64,000 nt of DNA, taken from the NCBI GenBank assembly GCA_014549065.1, contig JACDOX010000001.1, positions 6,113,697 through 6,177,696 of the forward strand, given 5' to 3'. The notes below the pieces were generated by a model. The model did no database searches. It saw nothing but the letters and a program-made list of their open reading frames with translations, and had not been told where the DNA came from. Source of the stretch: Cardinalis cardinalis. Lineage: Eukaryota > Chordata > Aves > Passeriformes > Cardinalidae. The number at the start of each line of letters is the position of its first letter. Position 1 is the stretch's first letter. Positions 11,570 to 26,279 of this stretch are shown here, piece after piece. Position numbers and translations under genes: made by a program.

Positions 11570-12970
11570 GATCAGCTGCAATGTGACAACAGAAACGCAT
11601 AGATATTATTTATTCTTTCCATATCTTATACCTGTATCACAGTAGAGTTGCAGTGAAAAAGACATTCAAATTTGAAGACTATAACTATGATGTGGTTATA
11701 TTCTTCACAGGAATCTTCGCACTGGAACACCTGTGATATATATGCACTTCTAACCAATGTTGAACAATCTGTACATATATATATTTTCCCCAGTAGCAAA
11801 TCAAACTAACTCTTTCAACTCTGAAATTTACTTAGTGACTGAAATTAGATGTACTAACACCACCTCATCAAGCTGTCAGCTGGAGAGCTCTGCAGTAGCA
11901 TACAAAAAAAAGTTCTTTTTATTTTAAACCGCTGGTGTATCGGAGCCTTGACAGAAATAGGAGTAGAAGGAAAGGCTTTTCCTGAGAGCATTTATTTTTA
12001 TTTCATTAGGATATATTCAGAAGCCAAAGCCAACAGTAGTTCTTATTTAAACAATCCAAAAGTTTCCACATCAACAAGGCAGGACATCAGACACTGTGAG
12101 AATGATCACCTAATGCTTGGCACAGCATGTAAGGGATTCTTTGTGTGAGCACCAGCCAAAGGTCTGCCTGTCACTGACCTAGACTGAGACAACTTGCTTG
12201 CAGGACTGACAATGGCTGGGTGAGGTGCATTAGGGAGAATTTTAGACAATAATCAGATTTGTAACAGAGATCAATCAAGATTTGTAGTTTACTCTCACGT
12301 ATAAGACCTGCCTGGTGGAGAAAGCATGTTGGCTTTAAGTCTGGTGAGAGAAGAAAGAAGTCATATGATAAAATTGCCAGTATATTGGATGAATATAATA
12401 TCCTTCTGTTCAGAAACACTTACAAAACACACTTTTGCCTCCTATTTCAAAGTTAAATAAGTATATGGCAGAAAAACTCTCTAAAGGTTTCCTCTGATAA
12501 CATTGACTTGATTGCCAGATTTCATGCAAGAATTAAACCAGATCACTTAGCAGCAAAAGGGATTGTGATGTGTCAAAGAAACTGCAGTCTAACATGACTT
12601 ATCATTTTTAAAAGCTTTTATAGAGGTGAGACCCTGTAAAATAATCAAGCCACCAATACCAGACATTTTATGGTCACTGCTAACACCAGCCCTGCCAGCA
12701 TTTGATGTCAGCCTTTGGTGAGATGCCAGACCTACCGCAGGAGTCACAAACAACCTGTAGGCAACCATAGCACGCCTTCTGTGTATGGAAGCTGGCAGAC
12801 ATGAGATTACCCAACCTGAAAAAGATCAACATATTCCACCTGGACTACATGAAAAAGAGAAAAATGAATTATTGGGTCTGCTTGTAGTACTGGATCATAA
12901 ATAGTCAAAGATGAACCCATGAACTGCTGTGACTGTCATCTAAGATGAGTAACACGGGGATGTTTTGAAT
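11570..12970. other. Unique DNA, nothing recognised
   Basis: No repeat or gene can be supported. Open frames (11948-12148 plus, 12171-12419 minus) are short and featureless. Confidence 0.45.
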
Positions 12971-12975
12971 CACTT

Positions 12976-13325
12976 CTTAGACTCATATAATGCCTTGGGT
13001 TGTAAAGGTCCTTTAAAGGTCACCTAGCTCAAACTCCCAGGGACATCTTCAGCCAGATCAGATGGCTAAAAACCATTCAACCTGACCTGGAATGTTTTCA
13101 GGAATAGGGCATCCACACTCTGGGCATCCCCATAGTAAACAAAAATTCTTCCTAGTGTCTAGTTTGAATCTGCACTCCTTTAGTTTAAAATTCCCTCTTT
13201 TCATATTGCTGTAGATCCTGGTAAATTGTCTTCACCTTTCTTTTAAACTGTATTTAAGTACTGAGAGGCTGCAGTTAGGTTTCTCCAAAGCCTTCTTCAA
13301 CTCAAGCATCTAACAGAACTGTACC
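12976..13325 (-). mobile_element. CR1 LINE 3' fragment, 5'-truncated
   Basis: This is the reverse complement of an avian CR1 3' end. It starts 'ataatgccttgggttgtaaa', then 'ggtcacctagctcaaactcc', a 'gggcatccacactctgggc' block, 'attcttcctagtgtctag' and 'cactcctttagtttaaaa'. These are the expected antisense CR1 segments in order. It is more diverged than the copy at 8.1 kb, which suggests a different CR1 subfamily or an older insertion. About 350 bases are retained. Confidence 0.87.
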
Positions 13326-14330
13326 CATATCAGATACTTCATATTTGCTCTGCACATGAAAAAATACAGGTTTGAAAGACACAGAACTTATTTCCTTTCA
13401 CATCCAAAGCCATTAAATACCACTGCACTAAATAAGCATTATTTCAACACAAACAATTAGGCAGGTAAATTTGTAAACAAAACAACCCTGCTCTGGCCGA
13501 TGTCCAAGCAAGCATGTAGTACAGCCACAATGATCTTCAAATTTATTCCTGGTTTGGCCATTTTCAAACCTGAACAAACTAGCCAACTCTCTTGATACGA
13601 CAATAAAAGTTTGCTATGAAAATTTTACACTTTGCATGAGTCCTAGAAAAAACTCATTTAAAGGAAAATAAAAGGAAAAAATACAACCAAAGATGACCTG
13701 TTTTTGTTTTTTTTTTTCTAATGGGATAACTCTTTGGGATGTATTAGTTCATTTTTTATTCCTTAACTCCTTGTTTCCTTTTTATATGTTGCTTCAGAAA
13801 AATCAAGGAAAAGGATAAAGGGGCTGAGAAATCAATAAAAAAATATAAGAAGGTGTGTTTCAAAGTTCTTTTATTTAAAAAATGAAAATTTATTTTAGAA
13901 AAAACCATAAAATTTTAACAGTTCTTCAAATAATTTACCCAACATAATAAAACTGATCTATCATGGCTTAATGGCCTAATCAACATATACATACATTCAT
14001 CCATATGTCTGTACATATGTTTTTCTTTACAGATACCCAAAGTATAGCTCTATNAGAATGGATTATATAATTTCATTTGGGTGTAATTTGTGTGCTTTTC
14101 CTGATAATGGCAACACATCTGGATAGCTAGTGAAGTTTTGATTAAAGTGGTCTAAAATCAAGTCACACCATTAATCTGGATGGAAGTTTTTGAAATGTGC
14201 AGAATGCAGTGTGGAAAGTAAACATTCCTTAGCTCTAGCCCTGCTTTTATGATCTATAAATCACAAGGGCATACTAGTATTTTACAGCAAAAAGTTACCA
14301 GATTTAAAAAAACAACAAAACAAAACAGAG

Positions 14331-14359
14331 CAAAACAAACAAACAAACAAACAAACAAA
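14331..14359 (+). repeat. CAAA tetranucleotide microsatellite
   Basis: About seven CAAA units inside a longer A-rich, imperfect CAAAA-like stretch (14309-14375). It may be the eroded A-rich tail of an older insertion, but no body is recognisable. Confidence 0.85.
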
Positions 14360-17300
14360 AAAACACAGAAAAAAATTGCATAGGCACACTAACTTGTCTC
14401 ATGAAAGATGCAAGTTCAGGTGGAAGATTGAATCTTTCTCCTATAGAGGAAGTAATTGCTGAGAAAAAGCTAGCAGGATGCTTGGAAGGGACTTTTTGAC
14501 CCTCAAAGTCAGTCAAATAACAGAACTGTTGTATCTCTAGGGTGTTTTTCTTCCCATGAAGTTTCCTATCAATGGAAAAATGCAAAAAGCTTTAAAAAAT
14601 AGAGTTAAATAATTTTCTAGGCAACTCTGTAAAAGGTGTTTATTTCTCTTGATTCCATGTTCTTTATTCTGGATTTACTTTAATATATAAGACCCAAAAC
14701 CATAAATAGCCCAATGTAATCTGCTTCAACAAACATTATTTTCCTTTCCTTTTAGTTTCAACTAATGAAAAAATACCATCTTCCTTGATTAAATAAATTA
14801 AAAAAAAAAAAGTAATGGGACATTTGGCCTGCTTCACACTCGTGCATAAAAGGGAAGTTTGGTGCATGTACTGTGATCATGCTACCAGGAATTAAGGAAG
14901 GGACCCACATCAGTTCCATTTCAGGTTACATCATCTGCTTTTATCCAGCAATATGAGAAACTCAAAACTGCCCTTTCTATGGTAGAGAAAGAACTCGTAA
15001 GTAAATCACCACCTTCTGTTGATATAGAAGACTCAGAAGCCTCACAGACAGTGGAAAGCACATTTAAAAAATAATGGATAGAATCTCAAGGGAGTGATCT
15101 TAGTAATTTACATGCTTTATATTTTGAATATGTTTAGAAGAAAAAATAATATTAGGATGCCAAAACCCATTATCTGGAATCCACAACTTGTTGAAATAAC
15201 TACTCACAAAGATGCAGAGCTGCATGAATGAAAATGAGAGACGAAAAGTGTACATGCAAGGTAATAAAACAGCTAAAAAAAATCACAAGGCAACAATGTA
15301 GCTAAAGTATTGATTGTCAACATGAAAGAAAAGTGACCCCTTTTTGAAGTTATTGAGGCCACTTCAGCTTTACCTAATTGCCCATATACTCTGTTCGTGG
15401 CAGATGAGAAAGATGGTTCATTACTCAGCCAAGATTATGGCATAAGCAGGAGCAAGTAAAACACTATGGAATTTGAAATATCTTGAGTTTGAATAAGAAT
15501 TCGCAATTAAAGAGTATACTTTGAATAAATTTTAAAGCAGGGATAGGGGTGTCATCTTGCCGAAATCCCAATNCATTTTCTCCCAGTATTCAGAGTTTAA
15601 AAAATCACTTCTTCCGTAATTTTACAAGGCTGTTCTGAGACATCTCTATTTCTATAAATCTTTGTCCCCTCTGTTATTACCACTCTATCCAAAGGTTTGT
15701 TTGGTTTTTTTCTGAAATGTGTTTGTATGTTTTTATATTTTAGAAGTCTGCTGACTATAGGATTATTAAAATGCATTGGGTCTCAAAGAATGCAAAGGCA
15801 AGAGCAAACATTGCTGTCCCATCCTGGGAAGGTCAGCCATGATAAATGGGCACTAAATTCCTGCAGAAATACTTTTAAGTTCTGCTGTATCAGCTCCTTA
15901 AACTATTTACATCAGAGATGCTTCACATGAGAGAGGTCTGTAGAAAAAGTACATCCAGCTAGCACAAAAATGCCTTTACCGTGCGACTAATTCTCACACA
16001 GTCAGAGGGATGTCCTAGAAATGGGAGAAGTAAGTCTGAGCAAGTTTTATTTTTCAGGAAGTTGGAGCAATTGCTCTTGTTATNGCACACTTCACTTGGG
16101 AAAAGCAATGGAATACATAGGGAATATACCCCCAAGGAGAGATAAAGGAGATGGCTGGCGATAGTTATATGCCCAGAAAATATGAGCTTTACAAGAAGGA
16201 AAAGCTCTGTGGCCATCCAAGAGAGACTTTTGATAATTGCTGTGCTATAAAGAATGTTGTTCTTGGCATTTTTATCAGTTTTTGTCGTAGTTTCAGTCCT
16301 NTATTTAATAATGTGGGAGATTGTCTTCTTTTCTCTTGGAAGAGCAGACTCAGGAGAAGGTGGGATTTTAATGGGATCAAGATCATGGCTGAGTGAATCC
16401 TCTGTAAAGGATCTAGTGTGTACTCTGTGGCTTGTGAGCCATGTCCTTATCCCCAAGGTTTTCTGCAGCTTTAGGAGTGGGAGAGGGGGCATAAGGCAGA
16501 GCGCCTGGGAAGAGCAGGCTGTGAACACAGGGGTGATGCTCAGGACCAGCTATTGCAGGTCTCAGTGCTGTGCCAAAGACCTGGATGGAACAGTTCAAGG
16601 CAAGACAAACACTAACCTTTGACTCAAGTTTTAATCTTGACCTGCATCTTTGTTTCAAATTTTACCGCAGAGCTGCATGTGTAAGATCACAGTGGGTTTA
16701 CCCAGTCTTCTTTGAGATCATGAACTTAAAGCCTCAAATGCATTTCTCTTCCCCACTTAAAATATCTGGAAATGAGAATACGGCAAAATGAAGTGTCTTT
16801 GTTCCTTACACACACAGTGAGAAATGACAATCAGACATCACAGAAATCATAGTCGAACTTCATGCTTATAACATATTCTTTTCCATGATTGTTCATAATC
16901 TGCAATTATTTTACAAACCATTCAAAAAAGTCAAATGTATTCAAATATAAAGGTTTGCAAGTTGATTTGGGTTTTAAAATATATTTTCTTCAGAAAACAT
17001 ATAGAAGTATCAACTCAACTTGTGCAAGCAGATGTTTGCACCAACCCTCTCTACCAAGTCTTTTTGTCCATAACTCACTGTCTCAAAGATCTCCTCCCTT
17101 CTTACACAGTGATTTCAGCCAAGGTATCACCTTAATAATAAAGGGTGCACTCTAAGAGTGCTTTCTTACAGGTGAAGGGATGAAGAGACAAGAGCTTCAA
17201 TCTATACACAATANAAAATTTTCTAGATTTGTAGACATTGCCAGGTTTGAAAGTCAGAAGTCTTAAACTGACTTCTGCTAAATGGACATTAGTTTTAGGA

Positions 17301-20300
17301 TGCAGCTAGTCACAGAAGCTCTGTTTTTCTAATTGCACAATGATGATCTGCATATTTTTTCTAACTTTTCTTTCTCCTTACCAGAAAGCCAAGAAAGCTG
17401 AGAAAAAGTCATTCTTCAACAAAACTACATCATTCAAATTAAGTGTGACATTGAATTTCAGGCATAATAAATCAGAAACAATGCTATTGAGATTGTCTAT
17501 CATGTCCAGATCACCCCAGGTCCTGAGCTCTGCCAATGTACAAAACAAGTACACAGGAGAACACAGAAGTTTTCTCATTAGCAAATCAACACAGCAAATG
17601 AATTAAGTTTTCTGACTTAAAAATTAATGATGGAAAGCCCCATCCTTAACTTGGAATGAGATCTTCTGGTCTGTATTCTCAAGCTAGTCTTCAAATATAC
17701 ATCAGTATTTGTGAAGAAAAGCTGATGACTGGTATACAAATTTTAACTCATTATAGGTACATCTACAAATGAAAAAGACTACCCATTTTTTGAATTTTCT
17801 GATGTAGGAAAGTACATATGAGCCATTCCTATTTCGGGTAGGATGAATACTCTAGCAAGACTTTGACTAATAAATTACTATTTCCTTTCATTATGACATG
17901 GAGATTTTAACACTNTTTTGTTGTAAATTAATGCCGTTAGATCGTTACCTAATAAAGAAATTATGTTCACCCTTTAGCTTGTATGTTGCTCTGAGAAATA
18001 CAAATATTTTTGAGCAAATGTAACNTCCTAAAAAGGAATTTACTTTCATGTTACCACCCACAAAATCAGGACATTCAATCAGTTCAACCATAAAGTTTTT
18101 AAAAAAGAGACAGATGCATAGAGAACTGTCCTTACATATGTAAGGAATTGCCAAAATCAGAAGCAATTTTTAATGCTGAAGTCACACTTTAGCTCCATTC
18201 TTCAATCCTGAAGAAACTACTTTGAAATTAAGATATATAAGACCATGAGGACCCAAAGTAGGCACTGGGAAATGAAATTGCTGTCTCTGAGTTATTAATA
18301 TGTCACTTTTCTTTAATGCAATTCATTTAATGCTTTTTTTAATATACAAAAGTTGAAATAATCCCATCACTCAGTTAAAAGAATAAAAGTACAGCAGTTC
18401 CCAGCTATAAAGTAAAGGGCTTAAAGAAATATCAGGAGTTTAAAAGTTCACCAGCTTCATTGCATTTCTGAAGCTGGCACAAAGTATGCTTTTATCCTAC
18501 TGGCCATAATCACTTTAGCAGTCATTTCAGATTCTTGCATGATTTCANTATGGCACCACCCTTCCACAAAAATTTTGTGTGCTTACATAATTAGATCCCA
18601 AAGGTATGGCCTCTTAGCTTCCAATGCCAAATACAGGGGAAAAAAAGTGCAATTACATCATACAGGTTTACATCTATTAAAGACCAGGTTAGGGTTTGGA
18701 TATGCTTTTCACCTTATAGCCATTAGGAAGATTCCATATGTTATNTAAGAAACTGTTAAGAAATTGCACTGTAATTTGTCAATGGTGTATTGAGCTCAGC
18801 ATGAATTCTAGAGATAAATGTGAAGATCTACAGCAGTGGGAGTTGCACTCCCTCTACACTTCCTGATGGAAACAAGTGGGGAAAAAATAATAANTTCAAT
18901 GCCAAAAACAAGAAAGAAAGAATGGAACTGAAGTGCCCTATTCTTGTCAGATTTTGATGCTATAAATTGCAAGAAAAAGCACCTTCATCTAAGCCAGCTA
19001 TCAGTAAACTATCAGGGGGAAAATACTATAAAGATCTATTGCAGTAGATAGCTTCCTTTCTCCCCTCTTCAGGAGACATTAATGCAATCCCCAGTGCCTG
19101 ATCCTAAAAGTATTGGGGAAACAGAGGGCTGTCAGTGACTTGAGTTTCTCATGATCGTAATAGGAAACTGATTGATATCTGGCATATCTTTCCCCTCTCC
19201 AACTACCATCCTTCCCTTCCCTTGGGCAGAGACTCAAACAAAAAACTCTGATACAGCCTCCCAGGGACTGGGTAGTGAAGCCGTGGTTAAACTGCAGAAA
19301 GGCAGGCAGCACCTCAGTCTCCAGGTCATGCCCCAAGACACCCAGGAGAGCATCCAGTGCAGAACAGACCCAGCTGTGAACAACTCTGCAGTAAGAACAC
19401 TGGAGATCTTATATGGAGATTCTCCTTAAAAACTGTATGACTTTCACTGTTGCTTCCCCACACAGCCACTTTACTGCATAAGGAGATTATCTATTAGCAT
19501 TATAATAATAATAATAATTGTAATAGCCAATTAAGCCAGTGAATTAAGGCTCTCATTAGCAGTACTATTATGTAGGAACGGTTTAAAATAAATTACACTT
19601 ATTCAGCTCAGCAAAATTAGAGGTTAAATCCAACTCTTCCCTCAGTACACTCTGGATCATCTACAGGTTCAACATTTCCACTAAACAAATCCACCCTTCT
19701 GATGAGCAGCAGCAAAATTCTGATGCCTGGAAGGAATCCTTTCTGTGATGGCTGCTTCATGCAGGTTATGAAGCCTCTGGACTTACAAACTAAAAGCTCC
19801 TGCACTTGCCTGATCGAGGTTTAGTCTACAGAAGTGAGGTCTTCTGCAGGTCACTCTGCAGTAAAAATTGGGCAGTTTGTGGATGGTTATCTTTCATTGA
19901 CAAATAAGTGTGCTACATCACAAATAAGGAGAAGAAGTGACAGACAGACATTTACCTCNCAGAGCTGATAGGCAGTGATTTAATATTTGCTCTATCTTGT
20001 TTTCACAAAATACTGCAATACAAAATGTAGGCCATTTTTTCTGCAATGTTGTCAGCAATTAGCAAGATGACAGTCAAGCCCAAAAATTACTTCCAAAAAT
20101 AGATAAGGAAGCAATGAACAAAGTCTTATTTGTGGAAACCTTGCTAATCAGGACTGAGAAACAAGAAACCCAAAGCATTCTCAGAAACAACTTACAAGTT
20201 AGTAAATACAGCTTGAACTTGGTCAAAAAATTCCAGACAACCTGTTCATAAGTAGAAAAAGTATGAAGTGAAAGTCCTTGATGTGCAGTGAATAACAATC

Positions 20301-23300
20301 TGCTCTGGCTTCTTGTCCTGTGNTCTCAAGTACAGTTTATTGTGTATATAGCCAGAAGCAAACATACATTCAGGAAGGANTAGGAATAAAGGACAGGAGA
20401 CTTTCCCCTTTCCTCTCTGTGTATCAGTATATCTGATTTTCTGTACATCTTGGGCAGAGCATCTATTTAAAGGCCATGAGGGCAAGGATTGCATCTGCTG
20501 AGATAAATCTTTCTCCAAGGAGTAACAGTGAAGCAGCACTGTATTTAAGCAATGTCAGTAGCTAAGTAGTTCAGAGAAAGAAAATACTTGTGTGCTGTCT
20601 GTTAATGATGGAGATGAGAAAATGCTGCCATCTTTATGTGCTCTCTATTATTCTGACAACTGTGATCAGAAGCAGCAACAGCAGTACAAAGCCAAGAGAA
20701 ATTNATGGCCAAAAATAAAGGCAGACAGGCAAATTCTGTACATGTTTTCCTTGAACAGAGGTCATTTATTAGTAAAGCATACTAGAGTATATGAATACCT
20801 ATTTTTTTTGCTTTGTTGTTGTTCTTTGTTTTATCTGATTTTTTTTTTCACATACCCACACAAACAAAGTGTTTCATACTTTTGCACACTTTGCATAATG
20901 ATAAATCCTTAGAAGTAGAAAGACAGTCATGGAACGGAGCAGCCACTTGTTCTCCCTGAGACACCNGGGAGTATCAACCATATTTACCTTATTTCTGGTT
21001 ATTTACACAAGGAATCTGTGATAACTCCAGTGACTGAGGAATACCCACTTCAGAACATCCCACAAATTTGCAGCAAGGCTGATTTTGAACACTTATAGAA
21101 AAGAAGATGGAACAGAGAACCCTAAAAAACAACTACAGATACTAGCTTCAAGAAAAAAAGAAAAAAAGCAGCTCCCATACCTGTACAACCTTCCAGGACT
21201 GAAGAATATCAACTTGTTGTCAGACACCAAACCACGGTAACCAGTCCAGTCTCCAGTCCCTGGACTAGATAAGGCAGAGCAAGTCCATCAAGCCGTGTAG
21301 TATTTAGTATTCTACAAAAAGGCCTACTCTGCCTTTCAAATGTTTTGGTTTCTGATAATTTAAAGCTGTGAAAATTAATTACAGGACAGCAAATATATGC
21401 CTACATCTGATTAGAACAATGTAAAGATTCATGGATGCCAGAAAATATCACAATCATGCACTGCTGTACAATTTGCATCATTTCTCATTTGTTTTCATAC
21501 ACACTCTAATAAGATCATTTCTGCTTCAGTTTCCTGAGTGGGAGGTCCCTGAGGACTGGATTTTGTTATCACTTTTGATGGCTCAATGCTTTCAACCTTC
21601 AGCTTACATCCAGACAAAGCATCCAGTGNAGAATAATAATACATTAAATGTCCTGTCATTTCTTACTGACAAAGTACAATGATCTAGTCTTTGTATGCTT
21701 TTCAATTTTACAGAACAGTGTTTATTATGTTACTTGTTACGTTATTTTGTGAATTGTTTTTTATTATGTTATGCATCACAGTCTTTATTTTTCATATCTC
21801 TCATCTCAGTCATTCAAAAACCATTAGGCAAATCCCCATACTGTTAATACCACTTTAAAAACAATTATTTTGAAAATAAATTAATTTTAAATTCCTTCTA
21901 TGTGCTTATGATCTGTCATGCCTTTCAAGTTCAAATGCCTTATGTTCAATGTACAGACACAAGGGTTTTGTTTTAAAAATTCAGAAAAAGTTATCTGGAG
22001 ACTAGGAATTCAATAAAGTCCATAACTATTAAAATAACTTTACTAACAGTTAAAAGTCCATAACTTTTAAATAACAAGGCATGGTAACAGAGCTTCTTGT
22101 CTGTTTCCTCACCCAAAGGATTCTAGTCATGTGTAGGTTTCACCCAACCTCAATTAAGCAAGAAATTTCAGAATCAGAGTCCAACCAAGTGGTAGAGTGG
22201 AAATTCACATGAGTAACTCAGGAGACAAAATCNGTTTTAAAAAACAATGTCCAGAGTAAAAGTGAGCCACTCAGAGTTGAGGCTGTAATTATTAATCTGT
22301 GGAACAAATAATTTTATTCTGTGAGTGTAAATCACTTAGCCTTTTCCTTTCCTTAGTCACAGACAAACATTCAAATATGAAGATGAGGAGACAGTACTCT
22401 AAATGTATGTATATGTTTCCTCTAAACTTTTGCATGTTTTTCAAAATGGGGATATTCATCTATCTTCTCTGTAAAAGTATCTGAAGGCTGTTGAGGATAA
22501 ACTAACTTAAAATTTGTTATCGTTAAGTTTTAGAAGGTGGATATTGCTTAGAAAGCCCTCAGCACAGTAGTACACTGATCTTAGAAATAGAGGTCTGTGC
22601 TGCAATTCCTCCCCTGAATTTGTCCATTCTATCACCTGAAATATCTCCCCCTTTCTCTGCATCACCTCTCGTGAAGAGTCTGTGCTAGGGAAATCCTTTT
22701 TCTTGCCACGGGATTAAAAGAAACAAACATAGAAAAAAAATCACACATCCCCAGTAAGTTGTGTAGAATAGAATACACATCCTGGAGATATCACCAACAT
22801 TAAAAGAGAGCAGAACTATACTTTTTGGTTTTTTTTCCCCAGGGAGTTATCTGACAAACTATTTTACCATGATAGAATCTGACAAGAAACCAGAAAACCT
22901 CAGTGAGAAGGGAATATGTGATTCTACTGTAAAGGCCGAATCTTCAATGGCAATCATAACATTCATAACTAGCAAATTAAGAGGTGTTGGAAACATTCCC
23001 AGGCACTTAGACAAAATAACCTAAAGCGCCCTGAATATATGCTTATGAGCTGCCTTAGCCTCCAAAGTGAATGGCTTCATGCTCCCTCCATTCCTCCTAG
23101 GAATTGCTCCTAGAACATTTTTACTGCTAAACCTTACACTGAAGAATTACTTGTGAAAAGACAAGTTTAAACAGCTTAGAAGTACAGTGCAGAATGGTCC
23201 TGGTCACTGTTCTTCCAGGGAAAATCATCAAACTGAAGAAAGACCTCAGTGCAGTTCCTCGGTCTATCTAGAGCACCATTTCCCTTTGGGGCTTTGTTTG

Positions 23301-23930
23301 TAAGGTGGTAAAGCAGAAGGAGGTTTGAGTGGGGAAATAAGAACAGTCAGATTTCAAGAACACAGTCCACAAACAGATATTTAAATTGTTTCAGCTAGGA
23401 AAGCCTAAAATGAGACAACACTATAGATTTCAAGACTGACACAAGAAAATTATGTTGCACTTCTGCCATGAGTAGGTCAGTAAGAAGCAGATGTAATTTC
23501 TGACATAGAAAATATTTAGGTTGGCCNTTACAGAACAAAAGAAGTATAAAAAATACTAACCACTTGTCTACACAGCAAATTTATTGAAACATAAAAATCT
23601 ATCACTGGAGGTTTGTAAATAAAAGATTAGGCATACATTNATTGGGAACTATTTGGGTAAGGTCAGTGTTATCTGTAGACTAATGATCTAGACTGTCTTC
23701 TTTAGCTCTATATCCCTATTTTTTATTATCTACTTTGGACTTTCTTTTCCAAGATTCCTAGAGAAAACAGTGCAGAAAAGACATACTTAATGTCATTTCA
23801 ATTTAGGAAAAAAAAAGAAATCTACCCGTACATAATTTTCCTTTATTTAATTTGGGTTTAGAACTCTGAATCTTATAGCAAGAAATATAGAAAACAAAAG
23901 CGTAACTTTTTTTTGTTGAATAAAACAATA

Positions 23931-23966
23931 ACTTTTTTCTTCTCTCTCTCTTTCTCTTTCTTTTTA
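23931..23966 (+). repeat. CT-rich low-complexity tract
   Basis: A pyrimidine stretch of mixed TTCTC and CTTT units ending in 'tttttag', so it could act as a polypyrimidine tract before an AG. No convincing exon follows. Confidence 0.7.
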
Positions 23967-26055
23967 GGTTTTTTAATTCTCTTTCATAGTTTTGGGACAC
24001 AGATCTCCCAGGAGACAAAATATCCCTCCTGCACTGGAAGCAGTTATCACACTTAAGGTATCATCTCATTTCAACAAAATTGAATAAATAGAATGAGTTA
24101 CTGAAGTTTTTCCCTTCCAGGTCCTAAGGGGACCAAGTGTATGTTGAAACAAGAATNAAACAAAAAATACCATGAGGAAATTTTCTGAAGTGCTTTTGGA
24201 ATTTTGCTGTGTATATAATAGAGCAAAAATATCAAAAGTCTCATACGTCTGTTTCTAGCTCCATCCTCTCCACATTCTTTACCTACAGTACACAGCCTTG
24301 CTGAGGGTCACCAGGACATTTCCCAGCTAAGCTTGTTTGGCCTTATCATTTTGTATATTTGTTTCTTTATTTTTGTCCACAGAATTGTCTGCAAAGCATT
24401 TCATAAGATCTGAATCTCCACTGCTGTGTTAAGGGGTCTTTAGATAGTTGGTAAAAACAGANGAATTCCATGTTTGCATAGAGGTTTAATTGATTGTCCT
24501 TATGTCTCACCCTTTTCTGTCCTTGAAAGTCAGATGATTCCCCAGGTGAAACACAAGTTCCCAACATTTCATTGTCATGCAGGTGCAAAGGACAGGAGAT
24601 CAATGAAATGCACCTGGTTGATGGTGGATGTATCTTAGCCCCTGCTGTCNGGCAGCTTCATAACTCATGAGCTGACATAAGGATATTGTACCCAAGCATA
24701 CCAAGGGGTTGTAGGGAAGCTGAGCAATACTGAACAGAATCAGTGAGCTAAATGCTTGGAAAATTGAGGGTCTGGGTTNTGTGACCAGACTCTGGATACT
24801 CTTCATGCAACCATTTTACTTTGTCCAGTAGCCTGACTGCTGCCAGGAGAGGGAAATCTTCATAAACCAACTTCTACAACAGCATTGCCAAATATAATCT
24901 CATCCAAAGACAAGCATCAGGAAACATAAAAACAAATGCATATAAAGCATTGATTTTGGAAAGATTTTGGGTCCCTTGGGCACAGCCTTGAAAATTCTCA
25001 AGATAGTTATGCTACAACCTAAATATAAATTTTATACAGTTCTCATCATGTAGAAGAGTCAAAATAAATGAGGTGTAAGGCATCCATAATGTTTTCTGTA
25101 TATACTTCTGATATTAAAAGTTATTTTACAAAACTTCCTCTTNGTCGTTTCCCTTTTCTTAAATGAGGATACTGACATTGATAGAATTAGAATCAAGCAT
25201 CAATTAAATGTCTGACCTTGAAAATGTTACAGAAGTAACACCCTGAATGTATTAAGCATTTTTTACTCATCTCAGCAGGCATGATACTATGAATTATGTA
25301 AAAATGAGCATCAATTTTTCAAAGCAATAGATGTGACACCACTGTATGGTGAAAACAAAGTACTTACATTAAATGAGACATGCAGTTGGTCCAAACTAAT
25401 GTGATCTAAACAGTCTTCACTTAAAATATTTATTAGATAGAAAATATTCCGTAGCTGCACTTTGCAGTACACATTTTGCAAGCAATCTTTTCCCATGGCA
25501 TTTAATGTAGTTATTCTGATGCTGATGTTTTAGCATCTTGACAGCCAGGACATATTTCACCATTACTGGAGTCAGGCCACTAATGCATCTCTGTTTGTGT
25601 GGACTGTGTCTATTTCACAATTTTATTCAATTTGCAGGACATCAGAATGACAAAAAAATTGAAAATAATGTCATGAAACCTAACTTTTAACCTCCTTATT
25701 ACAGATAAATAAATGATAAGCAATAATTTTAAAGNGGTTTTTTTGTCGCTAAAAGTTTACTAGAACACTGAAAATATTACCTAATAGACAGCAATTTTTT
25801 GTATGCAATTTAAGAAATAAAAGTCATTTTAACCACTACATTTTCTGCTTTCTTTCTCAGGGATACTATTGCACAGCATAGTGAGGGCAGTCATACTCAC
25901 CCAGCAAAAGACAACAAGTCAAAAAAAAAGACACAGAAAATTTCTATTTCTTTCACAGATTAGTTCTTGGGCTGAGAAAAGCAAGAGTATGGTAAAATTT
26001 TGATATTGTGCTCAAAATGTTCATCCTTAACAATACCTCAAATTTTCTTGGGTGG

Positions 26056-26278
26056 TAGGAAATTTCTTCACCAAAAAACATAGTCAAGCATCTTCACTGA
26101 GAAGGTTGTCAAGCATTGGAACAAGCTGCCCAGGGAAGTGCTGGAGTCACCATCCCTGGGGGTATTTAGAAGGTGTGTAGATGTGACTCCTGGGGGCACA
26201 GTTTAGTGGAGGCCTTGACAGAGTTGGGTCACAGTCATATTCAATGGTCCAAAGGTCTTTTCCAAACNAAATAATTCT
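26056..26278 (+). mobile_element. CR1 LINE 3' fragment
   Basis: In order: 'aggaaatttcttcacc', a partial re-copy of that region, 'gttgtcaagcattggaacaa', 'gctgcccagggaagtgctgg', 'gagtcaccatccctgggggt', 'aggccttgacagagttggg' and 'aaggtcttttccaaac', ending at a diverged ATAATTCTGG. This is the plus-strand 3' end of an avian CR1. The CR1 body seems to start within a small internal duplication around 26058-26100. Confidence 0.88.
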
Positions 26279-26279
26279 G

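Larger units (their letters stand above)
13330..26050. other. Long stretch of unique AT-rich DNA
   Basis: Nearly 13 kb with no repeat family I can identify beyond simple repeats: CAAA near 14.34 kb, a short AAT tract near 19.51 kb and CT-rich DNA near 23.94 kb. Two slightly GC-richer patches (about 16.38-16.60 and 19.19-19.40 kb) contain the longer open frames, but no domain or splice structure is evident. Ambiguous bases become frequent from about 16 kb onward. Confidence 0.45.

Noticed and set aside
15959..16528. 189-codon minus-strand open frame
   Set aside because: There is no recognisable domain, it crosses two ambiguous bases, competing open frames lie on both strands, and no splice or promoter context supports it.
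17384..17606. Possible terminal exon after a good acceptor ('tttctccttaccag') encoding a lysine-rich peptide (KAKKAEKKSFFNKTT...)
   Set aside because: There is no donor, no polyadenylation signal at a sensible distance that I can support, and no recognisable family; such acceptors are frequent by chance.
22843..23022. 60-codon open stretch following 'ttttttttccccag'
   Set aside because: No matching donor, no recognisable protein; within chance expectation.
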